Positions 1 through 11,602 of a DNA stretch of 64,000 nt are shown one piece after another (position 1 is the stretch's first letter; each line of letters begins with the position of its first letter). Source of the DNA: Sanguinoderma infundibulare (Eukaryota; Basidiomycota; Agaricomycetes; Polyporales; Polyporaceae); contig JAVLRN010000001.1 in the NCBI GenBank assembly GCA_032821775.1, forward strand, positions 4,154,001-4,218,000, written 5' to 3'. The position numbers and the translations under genes are program-made. The notes beneath the pieces were generated by a model. The model made no database searches and was not told where the DNA came from. It was given only the letters and a program-made list of their open reading frames with translations.

Positions 1-3000
1 CCCACCCATTGGGCCGGACACGGCCATCTCGATCCGCAACCTGGGCAAGGACTTCACGCCGTCGTTCTTCAAGGGCGACAAGGACATCGTCACCGCCGTG
101 TCCGATCTCAGCCTCGAGATCCCAAAATTCGGCATCTACGTCCTCTTGGGCGCGAACGGGTGCGTTTCTCTCCTTTCCGCGACCGCATATGTGCTTGTGT
201 TTACTGAGGGATGCCTGGGCCGTTTAGAGCGGGGAAGTCCACGACGATGTCCATCCTCGCGGGCCTCCTCGGACGTACTCGCGGCACGGTGACGTTCGAA
301 GGCGGGGTCGAGCGACCGCCCCGGGGCACAATTGGGGTCGTCCCGCAGAAGAACGTGCTATTTCCGGAGCTGACGTGCTACCAGACATTGAAGGTGTGGA
401 AGGCGGTCAAGCGTTCGGATGGGAGCGGGGACGACGAGAATGTCGAGGAGCTGTTGAAGGACTGCGACTTGGGGAAGAAGATTCACTACAATGCGAATAC
501 GTTGAGTGGGGGACAGAAGAGGAAGCTGCAGTTAGCCATTGGGTTGATTGGGGGGTCGAAAAGTGAGTAACGTTTTGCGTATTGTATCTGCCTATTCATA
601 AATATATCTCCCGCTCCAGTCATCCTGGTCGACGAGGTAAGATATTTTTAATGTGATCACTATATGCTCTGACTGTGCTTTGCAGTGTACGTCGGGAGTC
701 GATCCGCTGTCCCGTCGAGCTTTGTGGCGGACGCTGAGCGCAGTGAGGGATGATCGCACTGTGGTGTTCACTACCCACGTAAGTGAATGTATGCGCATTG
801 TCACGCTCGAGCGTTACCTCAAAGACCATTTAGTTTCTCGACGAGGCGGACTTGCTTGCGGATACGATCGCGGTGCTCGCAGCTCCTGGAAAGCTCGTCG
901 CTCACGGTACACCTGTTGCCTTGAAGTCAAGCCTTGGAGAGGGTTACACCGTGAACATATCCTTCATTCCGGAGGAAAAAGACAAGACGGTGCGGGAAAC
1001 GGAAGGCAAACTTCTGGGACGGGTTCAAACGATCGCGCCTCTGGCCTACACGTCGTCGTCATCACCAAATGATGTTTCGTACCACTTGAAGTTGAAGGAC
1101 CCAGCGACCGTCCAGAAGGTGCTCGGGCTGGTGGAGGACAACCGCGAGCAGTATGGCGTGGCGAACTACTCCGTCGCCGGAACGTCCATAGAAGACATCT
1201 TCTTGGGGCTCATGCACGACAGCTCCCGCTCGGAAGAGAACTTGAAAGACAAAGAGAAGGCGCCATCCGACAAGGCCGATCTGTCCGCAACGCCGTCGCT
1301 CGTGCATCACCCACAGTCCTCCTCCACTCAGCAGCCCGCCGTTTTGCAGCTGACGAACGGACGGCGCCGCTCGCCGTTCGGCCAGGCGCTGACGATCTTC
1401 CACAAGCGCGTGCTCATCGCGAGACGGAGCTGGCTGACGCCCACTCTCGCTGTGCTTGTCGCCGTCGCGGGCTCGTGCATCCCGGTCTTCTTCCTCTCGA
1501 ACCGCACCGACCAAACGTGCGTCAGGAACTTCCGCACCGTTCCCCAGACGCCGCTGTACCTGCCGTCTTCTCCGCTCGGCCTCGCGACCGAGATGGCGGC
1601 GGGGTCGCCGATCCTCGAGTCTCCCCCGAACATCATCCAGACGACCCTAGGGAACTCGACGCAGCTGTTGCTGACGCAGAACGTGCAGGACAACGCGACG
1701 TTCGTGCAGACGATCGACCAGGACTTCCGGAACCTGTCCTTGGGCGGTGTTTCGCTCGACCAGCAGCCGCAGTCGGGACGGGCGTTGTTCGCGTGGGAGG
1801 CGACGCCCCCGGGGTTGACGGGACTGGTGATGCTGAGCTTGGTCTCGAACTTGCTCTACAACGCGGCGCTGAACGCGACTGGGGGCGGGAATGTGGCCGC
1901 GCCGAGCATCATCCAGGCGAACTACCAGGCGTTCCCCGGGATCGCGGCGGGTACGCTCGTCGCGCTCAAGTGGGTCGCGTTCTTTGGTGCGGCGATGGTG
2001 AGTGCCGGCCGTTTCATGTGCGATCTGTGCGTGCTGGTACTGAATGTGACGCGACGCGACGCGGGACAGGCGGTCTACCCGGCGTTCTTCTCGCTGTACG
2101 TCGCGAAGGAGCGCCGCTCGGCGGTTCAGGCGATGCAGCTCTCGAACGGACTGTCAGATCCCGTCGGGCTGTGGCTCGGGCACCTGCTCTTCGACTCGAT
2201 CTTTGCTGTGATCGTCGCATCGCTCGTCGTCGTCATCCTCGCTGCGGCGTCGAACCAGTTTCATGAGCTTGGGTTCTTCGTGCGTACCGCTGCTCCTCGA
2301 CATGGCTGCTGTTTTTCTTTGCTGACGCTTGCACGCTCGTTCGTTCGTGCGCATCGTAGTGGCTGGTGCTCGTGCTGTATGGCATCGTGGGCGCGCTGTT
2401 CTCGTACTGCGTGTCGCTCGCGGTCGCTTCGCCTCTGGCGGCGTTCGCGCTGTCGGCCGGATACCAGGTCATCATGTTTGTGGTGCGGAATTTTACATCG
2501 CGCATATACCTAACTTAGCTGTTCGCTGATTTTTGTTCTACAGCTGTACCTGGCAGCGTACCTGCTCACGCTTACATATGCGAAGACGTCCGCGGCGGGA
2601 ACCGACCTGACGATCATTCGTAAGTCGTTTGGGTGCATAATATGTCCCCCTGTCCGTCTCATCGAACCCTCTCTCCAGACTTCACCATGTCGGCCCTCTC
2701 GCCTGTTGCCAGCCCTGTAAGTCTCAGTATACCATCCGTGAATGTCCCGTTAAATTTGGTATCGATAGCTCCGGGCTTCTTTCGTTTCCGTCAACCTGTT
2801 CTCCTTACTCTGCGACGGCTCTTCTCCGGTCACGACCTCCTCCCTTGGCGACATCGTGCGCTACGGCGGCCCGATCCTGTACCTGTTCGTCTACGCGTTC
2901 GTCCTCTTCGGCATCCTCGTGTGGGTCGATTCCGGGTCGGTGGTCGTCCGCAAGTTTTCGCAGTTCCGCAAGAACCCGGCGTCCAGAGCCATACCCGAAG

Positions 3001-4287
3001 ATGAGAAGCTAGATGCAAAGGACGTTGGTGACGAGGCGGCGAAGGTGACGGGCTCGGACGCCGCGTTGAGGGTCATGAGTGTTGTGAAGGCGTTTGGGAG
3101 CGTAACCAACCGGGTCGTGGACAACGTCAGCTTCGGAGTCTCTCAGGACACCATCTTTGCGCTGCTTGGACCAAATGGGGCGGGGAAGACGACTACGTTC
3201 AACGTTATTCGTACGTGCACCCCTTCCCTCGCTGTCCCTTTTTCCTTGGAGCTCAGTAAATGCACACAGGCGGGGACGTCATCCCAGACGAAGGAGACGT
3301 CTTCATCAATGGGGTCTCGATGATCTACCACCCAAGGACCGCACGGCTCTCTCTCGGGGTCTGCCCGCAGTTCACGGCGATCGACTCGCAGCTGACGGTC
3401 CGCGAGCACCTGCTGATCTACGGCCGGCTGAAGGGACTGTATCGGGGGGAGGAGGTCAGGCGCAACGTCGAGAGCCTGATGCGCGCGACGTCGCTGGACC
3501 TGTATGCGGATCGGTTGGCGAGCAAGCTGTCGGGGGGAAACCAGCGGAAGCTGTCGCTGGCTATTGCGCTCATCGGTGCGTGACTGAAGGTGTCGTCGAG
3601 TTGTGAAAAGCGTGGTATTGATGGGTGAAAATATAATGTAATCCATATAGGGAACCCATCCGTGATCCTCATCGACGAGTTCTCGACGGGTATCGATGCG
3701 AAGATGAAGCGGGATATGTGGGGGACGCTTCGGAACGTCGCCGTCGGGAAGGCTATCGTGATAACCACCCGTGAGTGTCGGGAGGCGATTTTTGTCGTAT
3801 TTTCTCTGGCTGACGTCATGTCCTGTTCAGATTCGATGGAGGAAGCGTCCGCGCTGGCAAACAAGGTTGGGATCCTCGCGAAGAAGATGCTGGGTAAGGC
3901 GTTTTGTCTCTCTTCAGCGAGACGGCAGTGCTCAACGCTGTGTCTTCCACTGTAGCGGTTGGGACGACCGAGTCGCTCGTAGAGCGCTACGCCACGTACG
4001 AGGTCCACTTTTCATGTCGCAGTCGAGAAGAGATAGTCCTTGCGCAAGAAGCGATGGCTCGTATACCTGGCGCGCGCATGGCAGACGACGTCGCGACGCG
4101 CTTCGAGGTGCCCATCGGCGCGGGAATGACTCTCGCGCGGCTGTTCGCAGTCCTTTCCGGGGCAGGATTTGCAGAGTACACGGTGGAGAGGGCTGGGCTG
4201 GAGAGCGTGTTCCTGAAGGTGATCAGGGAGAACAACGTACTCGAGGAGGATAGAGAGAGGAAGAGGCGGTGGTGGAGGATGTGTTAA
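1..4287 (+). CDS. ABC transporter, ABCA-like, 3' part
   Basis: Membrane ATP-binding cassette transporter whose 5' end lies outside the window. The first nucleotide-binding domain starts in the first bases; its Walker A (GANGAGKST) is split by an intron at about 160-227. The signature LSGGQKRKL lies near 505-530 and ILVDE plus CTSGVDP near 615-700. A long hydrophobic half follows (about 1380-2950) with several small introns. The second nucleotide-binding domain has GPNGAGKTT (about 3170), LSGGNQRKL (about 3525), Walker B VILIDEFSTGID (about 3660) and a switch His in ITTH that is rebuilt across an intron. It ends MC-TAA at 4285-4287. The alternating domain order and the regulatory-type tail after each nucleotide-binding domain fit subfamily A, whose members mostly move lipids; the substrate is not known. 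Exon borders in 2266-2860 are uncertain. Confidence 0.88.
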
Positions 4288-4497
4288 TCTTCATGCCCGC
4301 TCACGACCGAGGCTGGACTGTTTTGGTGTACGCATGGATTGTTTATGTAGGGCTCTCGGACGGACGCTATCATCGCTGTATAGACGACCTAGATGTGCAA
4401 TGCACTCCAGAGGACGAAATGGGGGTCAGACTCGGCGTCACAATCAGCAAAGCGCAACCTGTCTGCAGGGCGATGCTAGGAGCCAAGGGGCTATGCA

Positions 4498-5070
4498 GGG
4501 TTTCGCCGGATCCGACCATGAACTGTAGGACTCCGTAGGACTCTGTAGGAATTAGCCGTGAACGATGAAGTCCAGCAGAGGACGGGCGTGTACGACAAAT
4601 CATTGCAGAGCGCTGTAATGCCGCCAACGGGTGCTAGAAATGATTACAGAGCCATGTAGCTGTTCCTACGGATACAGTAAATCACTGCATAGTGATGCAA
4701 TTCATCCTCGGCGTGCGGCCAATTATTGCAGAGCAATACGGCAGGTATAGCCGAGGAGAAATCCTTCGCATGATGTATTGTTGCTCCGCCTGCCAAAATT
4801 GATGATTTTGACCATTATTAAATTCCGTGTGCGTTGCATGGCCGTGGGCGAGTACCAGAACAATGCCTGCCAGGGAGCCCACTATACAGCAACTGCAGCC
4901 ATTCACCGTACACTATCATACGCTGGGGGACTATTGTACTCCTCTACAATATCTCTCCATCACTCCTACATGGTGCTATAATATCTCCCATTGGTCCTAC
5001 ATGGCACTATACGGCCCGCGCACCTATCCGACAGGCCACTACAGTATTTCCCCCGGCTCCGGCGAAATCC
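4498..5070. mobile_element. Possible MITE-like element with terminal inverted repeats
   Basis: A 17-base sequence at 4498-4514 (GGGTTTCGCCGGATCCG) is matched, with two mismatches, by the reverse complement of 5054-5070. The 573 bases between have no credible gene and are rich in short TGTAG/CTACA and TTGCAGAGC words. Just inside the right end, CCTACAG at 5069-5075 pairs with CTGTAGG at 5083-5089 to form a hairpin. No target-site duplication was confirmed, so a composite of simple repeats remains possible. Confidence 0.35.
4524..4553. repeat. Three tandem 10-base units
   Basis: TGTAGGACTC, CGTAGGACTC and TGTAGGAATT stand head to tail immediately inside the left inverted repeat. They are part of a wider TGTAG-rich noncoding stretch between the ABC transporter and the next gene (4288-5551). 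Confidence 0.7.
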
Positions 5071-5551
5071 TACAGCTATAAACTGTAGGGTATCGGCGTG
5101 TCCGCCTGAAGGCTGCAGAGCCAGAAGCTGAATTGCATAATGCCGTGAGGCACCTACGAACCACTACAGCGTCTACAGAGCTATATGGATTATTACAGGT
5201 CTTTGTAAACCTCAAACCCGGTTTGCTGATCGGCGTCGACGAGCGGCGATCTTCACCGTCCAGAAAGAGGCAGATTACATCCGCGCGGGAGTTCTTATCC
5301 CTGCCCATCTCGTCCGCGCACCAATCATCCCCACAAACGTTCGCCGACTTTCTCTTCTCCCCCCCACGGTCCCCCCGCTCTCACTCCCGTCCCCAGTCGC
5401 TTGAGCCTTGTCGGACAGCGCATCGAACCTTCCTGCCCCGTCCTCCCCACTTCCGGCGGCCTCTCTCCGCACGCACCATCGCTGCGCTGCGCCTAGGCTT
5501 CCACGCCAACGCCACACGCGGAGTCGGATCTCGAACCCGGGAGAGTCGAAC

Positions 5552-6252
5552 ATGTCCAAGAACCCCGCCGAGCCGGTCGAAGAGCCCGAGCGCGACGAGC
5601 AGGAGGAGGAAGAGGAAGAGAGCGACACGTATGAGGACATCGAGGTACGTTACTCCTCCCCGCCTTCTGTCATTCGATCGTGCGATGCCGCAAGGAGATA
5701 CGGGGTTGACCTGAACGGCTCGCGTATAGGACGAAGAAGAAGGTTCCGGCGAGGAGGACGACGGCGAGGAAGGCGGGGAAGGAGAGGTACGCGTGCGCGC
5801 ATACACGCAGCTCGCTTTAGCAGTTTGGGGTTTTAACTAATCTGCTCGCCGCTCCTCCCACACTGGACACTGTGACACGCAGGACGAGCACCAGCCGGCC
5901 AGCCTGACCGCTTTTCTCCTCGGAGGCGAGGTACGTCTTCTTCTTCTTTACGTTCTACGATAGCGATGAGGTGTGGTTGGTGGAGCTGAAACGTTTGGGA
6001 CAGGGAGGAGGCGCGAACGCGAACGCGGACGAGGAAGAGGACGAGGAAGAGGACGACGAGTACGAGGACGCCCCGGAGCTGAGCGCGCCGTCGTCCGTCG
6101 CGGGTACGAAGCGCAGCAGGGACGAGGACAACCAGGTCTCGGGCGACTACGGCGAGTTCCAGGAGGCCGAGGAGGGCGTGGCGAAGCGGGCGCGGACCGC
6201 GGCGGACAGGGCGGAGGCCGAGGAGGAGGAGGAGGAAGAGGAAGAAGTTTGA
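5552..6252 (+). CDS. Small acidic protein, probably nuclear
   Basis: Unrecognised 148-residue protein in four exons: 5552-5644, 5730-5786, 5883-5930 and 6004-6252. All three introns are phase 0 with GTACGT/GTACGC donors. The start is the first ATG after the TGTAG-rich region and opens MSKNPAEPVEEPERDE. More than half the residues are Glu or Asp in long runs. The only non-acidic islands are LTAFLLGGE (exon 3) and TKRSRDEDN plus AKRARTAADR (exon 4), which resemble nuclear localisation signals. The composition suits a chromatin- or histone-binding acidic protein, but no family is recognised. Joining the exons keeps one frame and places every predicted splice site in a good context, which is the main support for a real gene. 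Confidence 0.62.
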
Positions 6253-6618
6253 GCTCGACTTGCGCGCGTACGCGAGACGCTGCATTCGCCTTTGCATCGA
6301 ACCAAAAGGATGGACCCGGTATGTTTATCGATTCTTTATCGACGCTTGTCGTTGTCGTTTGGTCCTATTCTTGTACACTACCAGCACCGCTTGTTGTTTG
6401 TAACGTTGATGTTGTGTTCGCCCGAAGCCCGCAAACCCGCCAAGTTGGCGACCCATATACTCTTCTACAAAACATGTGTGCTCCGATGCAAATGTGTCTA
6501 TGGAGACATGAAGGGTATAGCAATAATGGTATTCCTAGGATAGACAATCCAGAACGACGACATAGCGATAATGCAACCACACTCCGCAAGCCAACACACC
6601 CAACGCTCCGGCAGTAAC

Positions 6619-9600
6619 TCAATCCGAATCCGCCATATGGTTCGTCAGCTCGAGCAGGCCCTTCAGTCGCCTGCCCAGCCGTTCGCCCTGCATCTTGCGC
6701 TCGAAGAGCTGGTACGCCGGCGTCTTCTTGCGCGGCATCCACGCCTTCGTCGTCGGCTGCCCGTTCGCCCGGTTCGCTCTCACCACGGACAGGTCGACGA
6801 GGCGCGGGGACGACGTGTACTTGATGACCTCGCGGTACAGCAGCTTCGACTCCACCGCGAGCGAGCGCAGCGTGGGCGGCGGTCGGGGCCCGTCGTCATC
6901 TGAGTCCGAGTCCGAGTCTGACAGCGTCGAGGGAACGAGTGGCGGCGTCGGCTCGCGGGGGATGGGTGCGGGAAGCTCGGGGAGTGTCTCGATTTCCTTG
7001 AGGAGGTCCTGGCCTTTGAGGAACGAGTTCTCCTGGCGCAAAAATCGGACCGTGCCCCGGAAAGCATCGATCTAGGACGAAAGAAAATTAGCACCAAGTT
7101 GTCTGATGGAACAAAACACGAGGCGCCACTCACCTGCTCGAGCAGATACGACGTCTCTAAATTGCCCTCGGTCGGGACCGCCTCCGCCTCGACAACCTGC
7201 GTTGTCGACGCCTGCCGCTCGGGGTTGCTCGCGAGCGTCTTCAGCTTCGCGTTGTCCTGCTCGAGCGCGTCGAGGTCCGCCTGGAGCTGCTCCATCGCCT
7301 CCTCGTACGCGCGCTCCTGCTTGCGCGCCTTCGCGAGCTCGTTCTCCAGGTCCGTGATCGCGTCTGCCTGCTTCTTGACCGTCTCCATCCGCCGCTCCAT
7401 GAGCTCGACTTTCACGCCCGTCTCCTGGATCGTCTGATCCTTGATCCGTATCGTCCGCGCGAGCGCCTGCACCTCGTCGTTGAGCTGTGCGACCTTGCGC
7501 TCGGCCTCGACGTTGACCGCCGTCGCCGCCTTGATGTCGTCGATGCGGTGGACCCATGGTGCCGTTCCAGAGACTGTGCGAAATACGTCCGTCAGTACCG
7601 CTCTGATGGTAGTCGAACGCCTGATGCAACTTACTCTTCAACGTGTGCTCCGTCTCCAGCGACATTGGGACGATTCTGTTAGCCTCCTGGATGACCTGCG
7701 CGAGGAACTCGCCCACGGAATCCCAGGACGCTGCGTCCTGGCTGCCGGCCTTACCAACGCTAGACGCGGCGCTCTGCTTGACGAACGACAGGACGGTCGA
7801 CAACTGGAACGCGGACTTGTTCGCACGGACGTCGCCGATGTGGGGCATGACAAGTTGGGCGAGCTGCATGTGCCGTCAGTCTGTGGCAAATACATACAGT
7901 CAGAAAGAGGTGCACTCACCGAGATACCAAAGTTGACGAGCTCGGGGACGGTATTGTTGATGAGGTTCTGGAGCTGGGGCACGAGGTGCGCCTTGAGGGC
8001 CATCGAATCCTGCGTGAGGTCCTCCACCCGCTTGATGAGCTTCTTCGAAAGGACCTTAGCGCTCCTGCACTGATCGAGGGCCTTCTGCAGGGGATCGAAG
8101 AACTCGGCCTCAGCATCGACGCCTCCCAAGTCGAGCGCAACATCTGTTCGGTCGTAGTGAGTGCAAGTACAAAGAATTGGGAAAGTTAAAGGTATACCGT
8201 TGTCCTTGAGGATAGCAGCAACAGACGTCTTAATGAGCCCAACAGACGCCGCGAACATCTCCAGATCATGGTCGAACGAGAGTGCATATCCAAGCTCGCG
8301 CTCGCCAAGGTCATACTCGAAGTTGTTGAAGTACGTCTCGGACAAGTGGTCGAATTGCGACTGCATCTTGACCACGTCGCTCACGCACTCGAGTTCGCGG
8401 AACTCCTCTCGGCGAAGGAGGTCGATGTGCATGTCGATACGCTTCTCCATGGGCGCGATCTCGGGGTATATACGGCCGATGTTGAGGAAGGCCTCGACGT
8501 CGCATTTCCGGAGGATGGCGGCAAAGCGCTTGCACATCGTCGACAGGCTAGAGAGGCGACCGCGCATCTGTACAGGAAGAGTTATAAATACAGAAGAACA
8601 AAAGCGCCCTGCAACAGGAATACGAGAAACATACTTCACAAATACCAACGAGAACGTCCGAGACGGGACCGTTGAGAGCCTCGGGGAGATTGTGTGTCTG
8701 GGCGACGATCGTGTTGACGAGGTCGACCTTCGCGGCCAAGCGTTGGAAGAACAAGTAGCAGTTCGTGGCATCCATGTCCGATTCTATGTAGACCTGGGGC
8801 AGGTAGGGCTACAGCGAAGTATGTAAACTTCGTGCGAGGTTGCGCAAAGTGAAACTAAAAACCGAACGAACCTGCACGATAGTGAGAAGTTCTCGAGCTT
8901 CGCGCGCTTCGATCTTCTTGACTTCGAGGTCAATGTGGCGAGCCTGATTCTTGGATGCTGAGGACTGCAGCTTCAGGTTAAGAGACATCATCGCCGCGGT
9001 TTGGGAAGCGGCCGTGGCAGATTCGTGTTGTGCCGTCTGGGTTTCCGTGCGCAGGGTATCCAGCTCGCTGAAAGCCGAACTCAGCATATCGACGATGAGA
9101 AGGAAAAGTCGACTTACGTTTGAAGTGAAAGAACGAGTTCACGGAACTGGACGATTGTACCCTCGAGGTCCTGGCACGCTTCTTCGAGGCTCTGAATCTT
9201 GCGAGACTGATCGTGGATCTGCAGATCCTTCGAGTCTGAAGAAGCGGAATCAACACGGCGCAAGAAGACAATAATATCGGAACTAACCCATCTCTTCCTG
9301 CAGGGCCTTCTCGGTCTCGACGTGGTTCTCCTCGAGTTCGTCGTTCAGCTCCTTAAGTGCCTCAAGGTCTTCGATAGTGATTCGCATCTCCTCGATTTTC
9401 TATGCAAATGTTAACGGTGAACTATTGATCGAAGAACTACGTGTGGAGCAACGAACCTCGCCAAGCATCAGGTTACGCTCAGTGAGTTGCACAAGAAGAT
9501 CTTCGGCACCCAGAGCATCATCCAATTGAGCTTTAAGGTCTTCAATTTGAACTTCAGCGTTGGAGAGCTTGACGAGGGCGGACTCGTATTGCGCTGTATT

Positions 9601-11114
9601 GCGAGTGTCAGCGATGTGATGAACGATCGCGGTCATGATACATACATTGAATGTCGTCGAAACTCGAAACGTCCTTCTCCATCTCGGCGATTCGTCTCCG
9701 TTGCTCGTGTTCAGTATCCTGCGTGATGTCCCGAAGCCTACAACGGGTTAGGGCTCACTATATGCGCATTCAAAACAAATTAACATACCTAACCAATGCC
9801 TCCTTGAGACGTTCATTCTGCTTCTCGAGCTGGATATAAGGTAGAGACTGCTTGACGTTGCTCTCGGCCCCCTCCTCCACACCTTGTGGAGCCTCAGGGC
9901 CAAATTACAGCAGAGATAATTCCAAGACGTACCTCCGCCCTCTCGTAGATGTTGCAACTCAACGTCAACGATGGCCAACTTCTCTAGAGCCTCCTCCAAG
10001 TCCGTCTCCGCAGCCTCGGCGCGCTCCTCCGCCATCTCCTTGTCCAGCATCGCCATCTCCAACTGCTCTTGCGCATCTACAATCCTACCCTCCGCCAGTT
10101 GTGCGAGTTGCTGAGCATCTGCCAATTCGCGCCTGGTCGCAATCAACTCTGTCTGCTGTTGGTTCAGCTTCGCCTGGAGCTTCGGCCTGAGAGCGACGAA
10201 GGATTCCGCTTCAGATAGACGCGTCTCCAGCTCGCGCACGTGCCGTGCATCATCTGCACGCTTGGCTTCGAGAACGCGGACCTTCGCGCGGAGTTCCTGC
10301 AGTTCGGCGTCGTCAACAATTCGTATAGGCGTGACTGGGCGTGACGACGTTTTGGGAGCAGCGAGTCGTGGGGGGTCCGGAGGTTCAGATTCGGAGTCAT
10401 CCTGCACAGGGGATGAGACGCGTCGTAGGGAAGATGGCTGGGGAGGCTGAGGGGAGGATTGTCCGGGGGAAGCACGGTTCTTCGGGAAGATCTTCGGGGA
10501 TGGCTCTAGAACTGGGGATTCTGGTGGGCGACCACCCCGGACAGTTGGACTTGCAGGCTCGGGTTGGAGAGATGCTGGTCGGGCAAGAGAAGGGCGGGTT
10601 TGCAGCGTGAGAGAGGAACGCTTGCTTGGTGAGCCGAGCCGCGCCGCTGCTGTGCGACCAGCTGGGGAGAGTAGGGCGTTGCCGTTCCCGACAGCGGAAG
10701 AGGAGGGCTTTGAAGGGCTTGTGGATCGAGGAGAAGGTACAGACCTAGCCGAAGGGGTGCGAGATAGACTGCCGGTACGCTGGTGCCCTACCGCTCGTGC
10801 GACAGTCGGCTGAGGGGGGTTACTATCCGTCCCATGCTGCGTTTTATAATGCCACTTACTGGGGGTGCCGGCTCTGGCGTAGCAGTTATGACCTTGACCT
10901 GACTTGGTCGGACGAAGACGCCATAATTTGGCTTGCAGGTGAAGTATTTGACACCCTGTACCGTCCCGTCGTTCTTTCCGTTCGGCTCAGAGAGCTCAAT
11001 CCCTATCCATTTGCCTGGCGAGAAGGAAGTAGCACCATAGAACCTGACGACTCCCCGTCCAGCAGGAACCTCGACGACAGAACCAAGAGAAGGTTCGGTA
11101 GCAGCAGGTGGCAT
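6619..11114 (-). CDS. Dynactin subunit 1 (p150-Glued)
   Basis: Large dynactin subunit that links cytoplasmic dynein to microtubules for retrograde transport and nuclear migration. The N-terminus starts at the ATG ending at 11114 and is a CAP-Gly domain: GVVRFYGATSFSPGKWIGIE, then the hallmark GKNDG followed by TVQGVKYF. A basic Ser/Pro-rich linker follows (about 10800-10350), as in p150, then long heptad-rich coiled coil (about 10330-8880), an alpha-helical middle matching the dynactin domain (about 8770-7640), a second coiled coil (about 7560-7135), and a short C-terminal exon ending at 6619-6621. At least ten small introns are visible, for example near 10860, 8570-8635, 8160-8200 and 7070-7133. 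The size is compatible with the roughly 1,300 residues usual in fungi. It is transcribed away from Raptor. Individual exon borders are approximate. Confidence 0.9.
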
Positions 11115-11602
11115 CAGCGCATTCGTGTGTCGTCAGAAAGGGCCACGATGCAACAGTCGAGTGTTCAGAAGGCAATCTTCGTCGCAGGTGGATTGAAAGG
11201 TAAAGTAAGGGTGAAGGAGGGTGGGTGTCGGACTCGACGTTAACCACAGCGAGGAGCAAGCCTGGAGGGAGGAAGCAGGATGGCCGTAGTCGGATAACTA
11301 AGAGGCTTGATTCGCTATTGATCAGTCAATCAACTACGTGCTTACTTGTTATTATTGGCATGTTGGGCAAGTAATAGAAGTTGAAACTCCGATTACGCAG
11401 GCCCGGTAGATCCGACTCGCGTCCTTAAGTAGGGCTGCAGCATCCCCTTCCCGCTTCCTCTTCCTCTTCCGGGTCCTCCGTCCTCTCCCCTTCCTCGCCC
11501 CCTCGTCGTCGTGGACGACGTGCAGGTCGATTGTCTCCTCTCGTCTTCACCATTGTCTTCATCGCACGCGCTCGCTCTGCCGGACACTGCGAGGCCGGAG
11601 TA
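11115..11602. promoter_or_regulatory. Shared divergent promoter, dynactin p150 / Raptor
   Basis: The 488 bases between the two start codons must hold both promoters. On the Raptor side, 11440-11500 is a dense pyrimidine tract (CCCCTTCCCGCTTCCTCTTC and continuing), a common core-promoter feature of fungal housekeeping genes. No clear TATA box was seen on either side. Confidence 0.5.
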
